This document shows, piece after piece, positions 39,065 to 47,483 of a stretch of 64,000 bases of DNA. Numbering within the stretch: the stretch's first letter is position 1; the number at the start of each line of letters is the position of its first letter. The notes under the pieces are model-generated. The model did not search any database. It worked only from the letters and a program-made list of their open reading frames with translations, and had not been told where the DNA came from. The stretch is from Paenibacillus sp. PL2-23 (GTDB lineage Bacteria; Bacillota; Bacilli; Paenibacillales; Paenibacillaceae). The DNA lies in assembly GCF_040834005.1 (NCBI RefSeq), contig NZ_CP162129.1, forward strand, positions 2,318,001 to 2,382,000, given 5' to 3'. Both the position numbers and the translations under genes were made by a program.

Positions 39065-40471
39065 ATGGAAGCTAGAGAAGCTAAAGCAACTACAGAAGCT
39101 AGAAATAAGCTGGAAGCCATGTTACATCGTTTTTTCTCCGGCAGCTCGATGGATTATCGACAAGTATTCGGTATTATTATTCCCTTGTTTGTTGATTCCG
39201 CCTTTATCGTGCTGCTCTCGTTCCTGAATACAGCCATGATTAGCTCCTCGGGGGTCGCGGCTGTCAGTGCGGTCAGTATGGTGGACTCCATCAATATATT
39301 TATTATGAATTTGTTTATTGCGGTAGCTACGGGAGGCACCGTGCTGGTTGCGCAGTACCGGGGAAGCGGCAATCAAGAGATGGTAGCGAAGGCGGCCTCG
39401 CAGTCTATATCGTCAGCGGCGATTGTTGCCCTTGTCATTAGCTTGCTGGTCATCCTGTTCCACAATCCGATCTTGCAGTTTCTGTTCGGAGATGCAGATG
39501 AAGAGGTGCTGCGTAACGCGAAGATCTTCTTGATCGGCAGCTGCATCTCGTATCCCTTCTTCGGCATTTATTCCGCAATTACGGGGGCGCTGCGGGGCGT
39601 AGCGGAGACGAAGGCAAGCCTGATATTGTCCTTGATTCTGAATGTGGGCTACTTTTTGCTCAATATCCTGTTTGTTATTGTATGGGATCTTGGCGTATTA
39701 GGCCTGGCTATATCCATCATACTGGCGCGTATAATCGGAACAGCTGCGTCCTTCTTCTATTTGCTGCGTTATAATCAGTCATTACGGTTTAAGATAAGAG
39801 AAACGCTGCGATTTCATAGAGACATTATGAAAAAAATAATGTATATCGGCGTGCCCTTTGCCGCGGAGCAAATGTTCTTCAATGGCGGCAAGCTGCTGAC
39901 TCAGACGTTTATCGTGCAGCTGGGAACCTTGGCGATTACAGCTAATGCGATCGCTGGCTCGCTGTCGATGCTGTTCCAGATTGGAGGAACCGCGCTGAGC
40001 GTAGCGATTATTACTGTGGTGGGGCAAAGCATCGGCCGCAAAAATATAGAGGATGCCCGTAAGTTCATTGGGTCGTTCATGTGGCTGTCAACGGCGTTTT
40101 TTGTCCTCATCACGGGTATACTGCTGCTGCTGTTCCCGTGGCTTGTCCGCTTATATGCGCCGCCAGAAACGATTATCCCGCAGATCTTTGCGTTAATTAT
40201 ACTCATTTCGATAGCACAGCCCTTCCTCTGGTCGCTTAGCTTCATTATGCCTTCGGCGCTGCGGGCAGCAGGAGATTCCAAGTTCACCTCCATCGTATCG
40301 CTGCTAACCATGTGGCTGTTCCGTATTGTATTCGGCTACCTGCTTGGCATTACCTTCGGTTATGGCTTAATGGGCATATGGATTGCGATGGTGGCGGAAT
40401 GGGGCGTCAGAAGCCTCATCTTCTATATCCGCTTCAGGGGAGAGAAGTGGTATAAACACAAGCTGGTTTAG
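39065..40471 (+). CDS. MATE-family efflux transporter
   Basis: A 468-residue membrane protein with twelve predicted helices in two MatE halves (about 35-235 and 260-455). It starts with a hydrophilic, Ala/Glu-rich tail. GSGNQEMVAKAASQSISSA and GQSIGRKNIEDARKFIGSFMWLS are the paired loops expected in both halves. It would export a cationic compound with Na or H entry. The ribosome site before ATG 39065 is weak; ATG 39119 is an alternative. The next gene begins 33 bases later in the same direction. Confidence 0.92.
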   Translation: MEAREAKATTEARNKLEAMLHRFFSGSSMDYRQVFGIIIPLFVDSAFIVLLSFLNTAMISSSGVAAVSAVSMVDSINIFIMNLFIAVATGGTVLVAQYRGSGNQEMVAKAASQSISSAAIVALVISLLVILFHNPILQFLFGDADEEVLRNAKIFLIGSCISYPFFGIYSAITGALRGVAETKASLILSLILNVGYFLLNILFVIVWDLGVLGLAISIILARIIGTAASFFYLLRYNQSLRFKIRETLRFHRDIMKKIMYIGVPFAAEQMFFNGGKLLTQTFIVQLGTLAITANAIAGSLSMLFQIGGTALSVAIITVVGQSIGRKNIEDARKFIGSFMWLSTAFFVLITGILLLLFPWLVRLYAPPETIIPQIFALIILISIAQPFLWSLSFIMPSALRAAGDSKFTSIVSLLTMWLFRIVFGYLLGITFGYGLMGIWIAMVAEWGVRSLIFYIRFRGEKWYKHKLV

Positions 40472-40503
40472 AGGGTACTAGATAGAGAGGGAGAGGGATT
40501 CAT

Positions 40504-41604
40504 TTGTTTATCGTGATAGGAAGCGCATTTCTGCTGCTGTACGCGCTAATCGTCTTCTACATTGGATGGAGCGGCTGGCGATGGATGACACCGATATTAT
40601 CGCTTAGATTTCGTATCGTCTACAGCATCATGTTAGTCTTTTTGGCGTGCTCCTTCATGTTGGCTCGTGTCTTTGAGGGCTCTGTACTGCTAAGCATTAT
40701 TGGCTCCTATTGGCTGGCTATGTTCAGTCTGCTGCTGATGCTGCTGCCTATCGTTCATCTGATCACATGGCTGACTCGTCTTGCTCCGCTTCCTCGACAC
40801 GCGGTGCATCGATGGTCGGGTGTAATCACCCTTATCCTGCTGGCTGGTCTTATGGCATATGGAAGCTTCAACGCTTATACCCCGTACGTACGCAGCTATG
40901 ATATTGCCATCGACAAGAAAGGCAGCGATTCAGGGGAGTTGAATGTTGTAATGGCCTCGGACATGCACTTTAGCTACTTGTCAGGCAAGAAGCATGCTAT
41001 GCGAATGGTGGAGGAGATCAATAAACTGAAGCCCGACATCGTCTTGTTCCCCGGCGATATTATCGATGACGATATTGTACCTTACGTGGACCAGGGAATA
41101 GGACCCATTCTCGCGGAAATTCAGTCCACCTACGGAGTGTATGCCTCTCTAGGCAATCATGACCGATACCATGGCGAGATGGACGCCTTAATTGATTTGC
41201 TGGAAGAAAGTGGAATGAATATATTGTACGATGAGTCGATAGAGGTGAATGGCTGGTTAACGCTGATCGGACGCAAGGATTATAGCGAGGAGGAGCGCGC
41301 CGACTTGGCCTCTTTGACGCAGGCTGTGGACTTAACGAAGCCTCTTATTCTGCTGGAGCATCAGCCAAGGGAATACGATATCGCGCAGCAGCAAGGTGTC
41401 GATCTTGTAGTATCAGGACATACGCATCGCGGTCAGATCGCCCCCGGCAATCTTCTAACCAATCGACTGTTCGAGAACGACTGGGGTTACCTGCGCAAGG
41501 AGCAGCTTCATACTATCGTTACATCTGGCTATGGCTTCTGGGGGCCGCCGATCCGGATCGGCTCGCGCTCAGAGATTGTTCACATTACGCTGACCTTCTC
41601 CTAG
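40504..41604 (+). CDS. Membrane-bound metallophosphoesterase (YkuE-like)
   Basis: A 366-residue protein with about four N-terminal membrane segments (1-125) and a calcineurin-type phosphoesterase domain. All metal motifs are present: ASDMHFSY (Asp-x-His), PGDIIDD, GNHDRYHG, LLEHQP and SGHTHRGQ. The catalytic domain would face outward or inward depending on an even number of helices; this cannot be settled here. Substrate unknown; relatives act on nucleotides or phospholipid head groups. TTG start at 40504 behind GAGAGGGA. Confidence 0.9.
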   Translation: MFIVIGSAFLLLYALIVFYIGWSGWRWMTPILSLRFRIVYSIMLVFLACSFMLARVFEGSVLLSIIGSYWLAMFSLLLMLLPIVHLITWLTRLAPLPRHAVHRWSGVITLILLAGLMAYGSFNAYTPYVRSYDIAIDKKGSDSGELNVVMASDMHFSYLSGKKHAMRMVEEINKLKPDIVLFPGDIIDDDIVPYVDQGIGPILAEIQSTYGVYASLGNHDRYHGEMDALIDLLEESGMNILYDESIEVNGWLTLIGRKDYSEEERADLASLTQAVDLTKPLILLEHQPREYDIAQQQGVDLVVSGHTHRGQIAPGNLLTNRLFENDWGYLRKEQLHTIVTSGYGFWGPPIRIGSRSEIVHITLTFS

Positions 41605-41683
41605 TAGGTCAGCGCATGATGAGCTGCAGATGGTCATTAACTGCTTAAGCTTGACGGGAAGCTCTCTTTTGCAATAGAACAAC

Positions 41684-41699
41684 TGTAAAAACGTTTACA
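41684..41699. promoter_or_regulatory. LacI-type operator 1
   Basis: TGTAAAAACGTTTACA: six-base arms TGTAAA/TTTACA with a four-base centre, 35 bases before the LacI-type gene. Its exact reverse complement occurs at 42827. Confidence 0.7.
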
Positions 41700-41733
41700 C
41701 TATTAAGGTATGTAATAATGAGGATGGTTCTTC

Positions 41734-42759
41734 ATGAAAAAGATAACGATCAAAGAAGTAGCAAAGGAAGCAGGCGTATCAATCGCTACTATATCTAGAG
41801 TCCTGAATGGAAAGGATCGAGTGAAGCTGCAGACTCGACAGAAGATTGAGGAAGCAATCAGAAGGCTGGATTTTCAGCCGGATCAGACCGCGAGATCGAT
41901 GATCAAGAAGGAAACCAAAACCATCGGGCTGATCGTGCCGCAGCTATCCAATGAATATTGGGCTTTATTGGCGGAGGTCATGCAGGAGAAGCTTTGGGAT
42001 ATGGGATATTCGTTGATCGCCTGCTCCACACAAAATAATGTTGAAAAGGAACAGGCTTTTCTGAAGACGCTGCTGGAAAAAAAGGTGGACGGTATCATTT
42101 ATGGCTCAACCTCGTTTTCGGCTGAAGATATGTCACCCCTTCAAGCATTGAGAGAGCGAGAGATACCCGTCGTTTCGATGACACAGCGTATTCCCGGTGT
42201 GAACTGTGTCGTCGGGGACCATCTTCAGGGAGCCAAGGATGCCGTGGAGCATCTGATCTCTCTTGGCCACCAACGAATCGCTTATTTAGGCGGTCCTCAT
42301 GTTACACATGATAGAGAGCTAGGCTACCTGAATGCTATGTTCATGCATCAATTGGCGGTGGACGATGCGCTTATTAAGCGGGATTAACCCATTCAATTCA
42401 GCCATTTTGGTTATACCTCTATTATGGAGCTGCTGGATGCCAAATCCGATTTCAGCGCGGTTTTTTGCGGCAATGATTTAATTGCGATCGGAGCGATCAA
42501 GGCACTAGCCCACAAGGGACTTCTGGTCCCTGAAGTGGTTGCTGTTGTTGGCTTTGACGATATTAACATGGCCCAGCTGTACAACCCCTCATTGACAACC
42601 GTGCGGCAGCCCATTCGCGAAATGGGCGGGGCATGTATTGACCTTATGATGGAATTGATTCAAAAGGGCGACCTATCTCCGCACAAGAAAATTATGTTCC
42701 AGATGGAGCTTGTGAAGCGGGAAAGCTGCGGCGCGAAAGTGAAGCTTCCACTTGGTTAA
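41734..42759 (+). pseudogene. LacI-family repressor interrupted by an in-frame stop
   Basis: The frame starts with a LacI helix-turn-helix and hinge (TIKEVAKEAGVSIATISRVLNGKDRV), then a full effector domain that continues after the stop with FGYTSIMELLDAKSDF, AVFCGNDLIAIGAIKAL and VVGFDDINMAQLYNPSLTTVRQP. Both parts are in the same frame, separated only by TAA at 42385-42387 (after ALIKRD). Joined, they make 341 residues, the normal length. The first part alone keeps the DNA-binding domain but lacks about a third of the effector fold. Either a recent nonsense mutation or a base-call error. It probably controlled itself and the oxidoreductase at 42855 through the paired operators. Confidence 0.88.
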
Positions 42760-42826
42760 TTCATTGGCGGGATAGAGAACGTGATATCATGGGGAGGTGA
42801 GTACATTCAAGTTTTATCGCACAAAA

Positions 42827-42842
42827 TGTAAACGTTTTTACA
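42827..42842. promoter_or_regulatory. LacI-type operator 2
   Basis: TGTAAACGTTTTTACA, the exact reverse complement of the site at 41684, 29 bases before the expected start of the Gfo/Idh/MocA gene. It also resembles a cre site in part. Confidence 0.7.
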
Positions 42843-42854
42843 AAATGAAAAAAG

Positions 42855-43937
42855 TTGAAGGAGAAAAGGAATGAAAAATTAAAGGTTGGCGTTATCGGAT
42901 TAGGTGAAGTGGCACAGGTTACTCATTTGCCCATCTTGGAGTCCATGTCCGATCGATTTGAAATTGCTGCGATATGCGACGTTTCACCGCGGCTGCTAGA
43001 GGTGTTGGGAGATAGATATCGAGTTCATAACCAATACACCGATGCTCAGGCCTTAACGGTTCAGCAAGACCTTGACGTTGTGTTTGTATTGAATAGTGAC
43101 GAATATCATGCAGAATGTGTCATCGCGGCGGCAAAAAACAAAAAGCACATACTGATCGAAAAGCCAATGACGTTAACGCTTGCCGATGCAGATGCCATCA
43201 TTCGCGCCAGAGATGAAGCTGGTATTCAGGTGATGGTGGGGTATATGAGACGATTTGCTCCTGCCTTTCTCCGGACGGTTGATGAAGTCAAAAAGCTTGA
43301 AAAAATCAATTATGTCCGAATTCGGGACATTATTGGAGTTAACCGATTGATGGTCGACCAGGCGTGCATGGTGCATCGATTTGACGACATACCTGCGGAT
43401 TTATCCCACGACAAAGCAGAACGAGCGAAGCGGATGCTGTCCGAGGCCATCGGGGAATCGCCGCTTGCGTTGCAAAAGGCTTATCGACTGTTATGCGGCT
43501 TAGGCAGCCACGATCTCTCCGCGATGAGAGAGCTGCTCGGCGTGCCGAACCATGTCATTGCAGCTTCACAGTGGAATGATGGAAAGTTTATTCATGCCAC
43601 TCTCGAATTTAACGATTATCATGCCGCCTTTGAAACTGGAATTGATCAGCAAAGACGCTTTGATGCGCATATTGAAATTTTTGCCGAAAAAAAGACGCTA
43701 AAGCTGCAATATGATACGCCTTATATACGCCATCTGCCTACTACCCTGACGGTGCATGAGACAATAGATGAAGCCTATCAAGAAACGGTGATAAGACCGA
43801 CCTTTAAAGATCCTTATACCTATGAGCTGGAGCATTTTTATGACGTGGCGACAGGGGCCATACCTCCCAAGACGACACCTGAAGACTACAAGCAAGATTT
43901 AAAGCTGTTTCAGCAAATAATTGGTGCTATGAAATAA
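42855..43937 (+). CDS. Gfo/Idh/MocA-family NAD(P)-dependent oxidoreductase, start region disturbed
   Basis: About 355 residues of a sugar or cyclitol dehydrogenase. The Rossmann motif VGVIGLGEVAQVTHLP is followed by HILIEKPMTLTLADADAI, with the conserved Glu-Lys-Pro, and VMVGYMRRFAPAF. The natural start by ribosome site (AAGGAG 42858-42863) is ATG 42871, but that frame ends after three codons (ATG AAA AAT TAA). The coding frame is one base off, and opens only from TTG 42855. One extra base in the A run would repair it. So either a frameshift or an unusual start. Neighbour of the broken LacI gene and under a matching operator. Confidence 0.8.
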   Translation: MKEKRNEKLKVGVIGLGEVAQVTHLPILESMSDRFEIAAICDVSPRLLEVLGDRYRVHNQYTDAQALTVQQDLDVVFVLNSDEYHAECVIAAAKNKKHILIEKPMTLTLADADAIIRARDEAGIQVMVGYMRRFAPAFLRTVDEVKKLEKINYVRIRDIIGVNRLMVDQACMVHRFDDIPADLSHDKAERAKRMLSEAIGESPLALQKAYRLLCGLGSHDLSAMRELLGVPNHVIAASQWNDGKFIHATLEFNDYHAAFETGIDQQRRFDAHIEIFAEKKTLKLQYDTPYIRHLPTTLTVHETIDEAYQETVIRPTFKDPYTYELEHFYDVATGAIPPKTTPEDYKQDLKLFQQIIGAMK

Positions 43938-43945
43938 ACCTAATA

Positions 43946-43989
43946 AAGCGTAATTTCCTGTAAGCCATACTGGGGAGTTGCGCTTTTTT
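43946..43989 (+). terminator. Terminator after the oxidoreductase gene
   Basis: AAGCGTAATTTCC pairs with GGGGAGTTGCGCTT using several wobbles, then six T. Confidence 0.75.
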
Positions 43990-44048
43990 GCTTAGCTAAG
44001 AAGTTTAGCTAAACTACAAAAAACTAATACTGAATTTCAACTAAAATG

Positions 44049-44077
44049 TTGACCAAAATTGATAGGGGTGCTAGATT
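44049..44077 (+). promoter_or_regulatory. Promoter of the YesM/YesN operon
   Basis: TTGACC (44049-44054), 17 bases, TAGATT (44072-44077). Just upstream, 43992-44013 holds two copies of the palindrome TTAGCTAA five bases apart, possible regulator sites. Confidence 0.55.
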
Positions 44078-44127
44078 GAAATCACATCAAGTTTGACTAT
44101 CACACGGTAAGGGAGAGGGAGTGGCCT

Positions 44128-45870
44128 ATGAATTGGAATTCTATGCGTATGAAGCTGATAGCAGGCATTCTCATCATAACCGTTCCGCTCATATTGCTGC
44201 TTATCTATTTAAACATATATGCTATTCAAATTGTTCGAGATCGAACCGCTGACTCCAGCCGGAATCTTCTTGCCCAGTATATGAGGCAAATGGACGAAAG
44301 TCTAGGGAGCGCTGAACGTTATATGATAGCCTTGATTTCCAATAACAACCATCTGCTGCAGCTGGGCTTCTCTCAGACCGGTGATAATAGCTACAACATG
44401 GCTAAGATTGCATTATCTTCTAAGTTAATGGAGGATATCATCATTCAGCAGTCGATCGATGCATACTTCGTTTATTCCATTCCAAGGAATGATTACTTTG
44501 ATGTATACAATGAAAGAGGGCAGCCCCGGACCACCTATCCACAGAAGGAGCAAATTCGAGGTTTTATACGAGAATTTATTCATTTTGAAGTAAAGGAATA
44601 TAAGCTGCGGCCAAATGAATGGTTTGTGCAGAAAGTTGGCGACCGATTTTACCTATTCCGAATCATTCAGTCAGGAGGCCTCTATGTAGGGGCTTGGACG
44701 GAGGTGGATGGCTTGTGGAGCACAATAGACGCCATCGGTCATGATCATCAGGGTTTAACAGTCTTTTTGACACAGCACGGTGAGCCTATGAATCGATTTG
44801 CAGAGCTGGGGAGTGACAAGATTAAGCTCGATCGTCAGGTTCAAAATATAATGCTTTCCGGTAACCGCTCAAAGCATCTGGTGGTCGGTGAGCATTCGCA
44901 GAGTGGAAATTATGCTTTGGCTATGCTTATTCCTGACGATAAGCTGCTGGCTGACCTGCCAGGCATCCTTCAATTTGTAATCGGCATTTCGCTGTTGGCA
45001 CTGCTCTTGCTGCCTGCGGGATTAGTAGTGCTTCGAAATACAGTTTTTGTGCCTCTTAACACTGTATTAATGGGGATGAAGCGAATTCGTCAAGGCTATT
45101 TGCAAACCCGGATTGAAATGAAGCGAGCTCCTGATGAATTACAGCTTTTTGTACAAACCTTTAATCTCATGATGGATGAAATTCAGACGCTTCGGATTCA
45201 TGTGTACGAGGAGCGGCTTGAGAAGCAGCGAGTTGAGCTTGAACGTCTTCAGCTGCAAATTAATCCTCACTTCTTTATTAATTGCTTAAATATGGTGCAC
45301 TCTCTTGCTTATTTACGTAATGTGGAGCAGATTCAGAAGCTGACTATGTCACTGGTAAGGTACTTCCGTTCCAGCTTTCGAAGCAATGATACCTTCATTG
45401 CGTTAGGGGACGAGCTGCGCCATATCGATCATTTTTTGGTTATTCAGCAATTTCGATACCAGGATCGCATTCACTATACCACCGACATTGATGAGAGTGT
45501 TAAGGACGCGAATCTGCCTCCCATGCTCATTCATACCTTTGTGGAGAACGCAGTCAAACACGCCTTTAATCATGAGAGAGGCTTAAGCTTGCATTTAATC
45601 ATACGCCAGTCAGAGCTGGACTCCGTATCGGGATTAGAAATTACAATCCAGGATGACGGCAGCGGCTACCCGGGACATATCCTTGAGGGGATACGTGAGG
45701 GCAGGCGAATCGTGGATGCGGAGGGCGACCACATTGGCATTTGGAATGTTAAGGAACGTATTCGGTTGCTATATGGCGAGCAAGCTGCTATTACCTTCGA
45801 GAACCTTAACCCTTCTGGTGCATGCATCCGTATCCGGATACCGTTTATACCAACTGAGAGGGAGTGCTGA
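44128..45870 (+). CDS. YesM-type sensor histidine kinase
   Basis: A 580-residue membrane kinase. Helix 1 (about 9-31) and helix 2 (about 278-301) enclose a large extracellular sensor domain of about 245 residues; a HAMP domain follows (about 303-355). The histidine kinase domain is of the LytS/YesM kind: LQLQINPHFFINCLNMVHSL with the phospho-accepting His, then HATPase motifs MLIHTFVENAVKHAF and IQDDGSGYP, GIWNVKERI. Start ATG 44128 is behind GGGAGTGG. Two bases separate its stop from the response regulator ATG, so they are translated together. It should sense an extracellular sugar or a binding protein loaded with it. Confidence 0.94.
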   Translation: MNWNSMRMKLIAGILIITVPLILLLIYLNIYAIQIVRDRTADSSRNLLAQYMRQMDESLGSAERYMIALISNNNHLLQLGFSQTGDNSYNMAKIALSSKLMEDIIIQQSIDAYFVYSIPRNDYFDVYNERGQPRTTYPQKEQIRGFIREFIHFEVKEYKLRPNEWFVQKVGDRFYLFRIIQSGGLYVGAWTEVDGLWSTIDAIGHDHQGLTVFLTQHGEPMNRFAELGSDKIKLDRQVQNIMLSGNRSKHLVVGEHSQSGNYALAMLIPDDKLLADLPGILQFVIGISLLALLLLPAGLVVLRNTVFVPLNTVLMGMKRIRQGYLQTRIEMKRAPDELQLFVQTFNLMMDEIQTLRIHVYEERLEKQRVELERLQLQINPHFFINCLNMVHSLAYLRNVEQIQKLTMSLVRYFRSSFRSNDTFIALGDELRHIDHFLVIQQFRYQDRIHYTTDIDESVKDANLPPMLIHTFVENAVKHAFNHERGLSLHLIIRQSELDSVSGLEITIQDDGSGYPGHILEGIREGRRIVDAEGDHIGIWNVKERIRLLYGEQAAITFENLNPSGACIRIRIPFIPTEREC

Positions 45871-45872
45871 GC

Positions 45873-47483
45873 ATGGCTCAAATCCTGATTGTAGATGATG
45901 AGATGATTACCGTTGAAGCGATAGTGTCCGCAGTGGACTGGGCAAAGCTAGGAGTAGCCGCCGTACACAAGGCTTACAATATACAGCAGGCTAAAGCGCT
46001 GTTTATTCAGAATAATATTGAGCTCATGCTAAGCGACATCGAAATGCCAGGGGGTTCGGGGCTGGAATTGTTGTCGTGGGTCAAGGAGTATTCCCCGGAT
46101 ACAGAATCAATTCTGCTGACCTGTCATGCGGATTTTGGCTTTGCGAGACAAGCTGTTAAGCTCGGAAGCTTCGAATACATGCTAAAGCCGGTTGTTTATC
46201 CGGAGCTAGAGGTGATCATAGAGAAAGCAATGGACCGGATTATCAGGAAGCGCGAGCTCGCGGAGCATTCGCGAATGGCGGAATGCTGGAAGCGCAATCG
46301 CAATCGAATGGTCGATCGTTTTTGGGTGGATATCGCGTATCGAACCATTCCCTCCAATCCGAATGCCATTCGCGAAGCGGCACAGGATCGGCAAGTGGAT
46401 TATTCGGAGAATCAACATTATTTACCGGTTATGATTGCGGTGAAACGGTTTCGCAAAGAAATTAGTGAAAGCGAGACCAAGCTACTGGAATATGCACTTG
46501 TCAATGCCGCCAAGGAGCAGTTTTTAAGCGGCGGTCAAGCTGGCGAGGTTGTCGTGTATAGCGATGATTACCTTCTTGTGCTTATAAAAGGCAACGATAA
46601 ATCTCAGGTGTCCGCAGAATCAGTGGTTGATGCCAGTGAAGCTTATGTTAATTTTTGCCATCGTTATTTTTATTGTGACCTTCGCTGCTATTTGGGCAAA
46701 TTGATCAAAGTCCATGAATTGGCGGATGAGATGCAGACATTGCTTATTCGGGACCGGAACAATGTGGCTTACGACAATCGTGTGTTTCTGTATGCAGACA
46801 GTCAGCTGCCTTTAAAAATGTCTGATGCTCCGAACCATAAAATCTGGGAAACCTTGCTCATCAATGGAGAAAGTGAGAGGCTGCTCATATCCGCTAACGA
46901 ATACCTGTCCAATTTGGTCCGCTTGGGGGATATAGATGCGGATCGTCTGATTCAAATTAAACATGATTTTCTCCAAATGGTGTATTCCGTTCTTAAGAAT
47001 AAGGGTATCCAAGCTAGTGAGCTATTTAAGGATAAGAGGTCTATCGAGGTATTTGCCTATGCAACCCGCTCTGTAACGGATTTATCCGACATGTTCCGTT
47101 ATACCGTGCACATTGCCGTGGATTCTATGGTTGCCTCAAAATCTCTTTCCGTTATTGATGTCGTCAAAAATTATATCCGGGCCAATATTAATCAGGATTT
47201 GAAGCGTGACGAAATCGCTCATCAGGTTTATTTGCATCCAGATTATTTGACTAGACTGTTCCGTAAGGAGGAGGGAATGTCAATCTTCGATTATATTTTG
47301 CAGGAGCGGCTTAAGCTGGCCCAATCCCTTCTGGACGGAACCGAATGGAAGGTTCGGGATGTTGCGGGGGCGGTGGGCTACTGCAACTTCTCGCATTTTG
47401 CCAACATATTCAAGCAGCATATCGGCTTGTCGCCGTTAGAGTATAAGAATCGTCTTGGACAGCGTATCAAGGATGGGATATAA
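45873..47483 (+). CDS. YesN-type response regulator with AraC output domain
   Basis: A 536-residue regulator. The receiver domain (1-120) has the acidic pair in ILIVDDE, phospho-acceptor Asp55 in MLSDIEMPGG and Lys in YMLKPVVYPE. A long middle region of about 300 residues is poorly conserved, as usual in this group. The last hundred residues form the AraC helix-turn-helix pair (DEIAHQVYLHPDYLTRLFRKEEGMSIFDY and VRDVAGAVGYCNFSHFANIFKQHIGLSPLEY). ATG 45873 follows GAGAGGGAG. Partner of the kinase encoded just upstream; the ABC importer from 49059 is the likely target. Confidence 0.94.
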   Translation: MAQILIVDDEMITVEAIVSAVDWAKLGVAAVHKAYNIQQAKALFIQNNIELMLSDIEMPGGSGLELLSWVKEYSPDTESILLTCHADFGFARQAVKLGSFEYMLKPVVYPELEVIIEKAMDRIIRKRELAEHSRMAECWKRNRNRMVDRFWVDIAYRTIPSNPNAIREAAQDRQVDYSENQHYLPVMIAVKRFRKEISESETKLLEYALVNAAKEQFLSGGQAGEVVVYSDDYLLVLIKGNDKSQVSAESVVDASEAYVNFCHRYFYCDLRCYLGKLIKVHELADEMQTLLIRDRNNVAYDNRVFLYADSQLPLKMSDAPNHKIWETLLINGESERLLISANEYLSNLVRLGDIDADRLIQIKHDFLQMVYSVLKNKGIQASELFKDKRSIEVFAYATRSVTDLSDMFRYTVHIAVDSMVASKSLSVIDVVKNYIRANINQDLKRDEIAHQVYLHPDYLTRLFRKEEGMSIFDYILQERLKLAQSLLDGTEWKVRDVAGAVGYCNFSHFANIFKQHIGLSPLEYKNRLGQRIKDGI

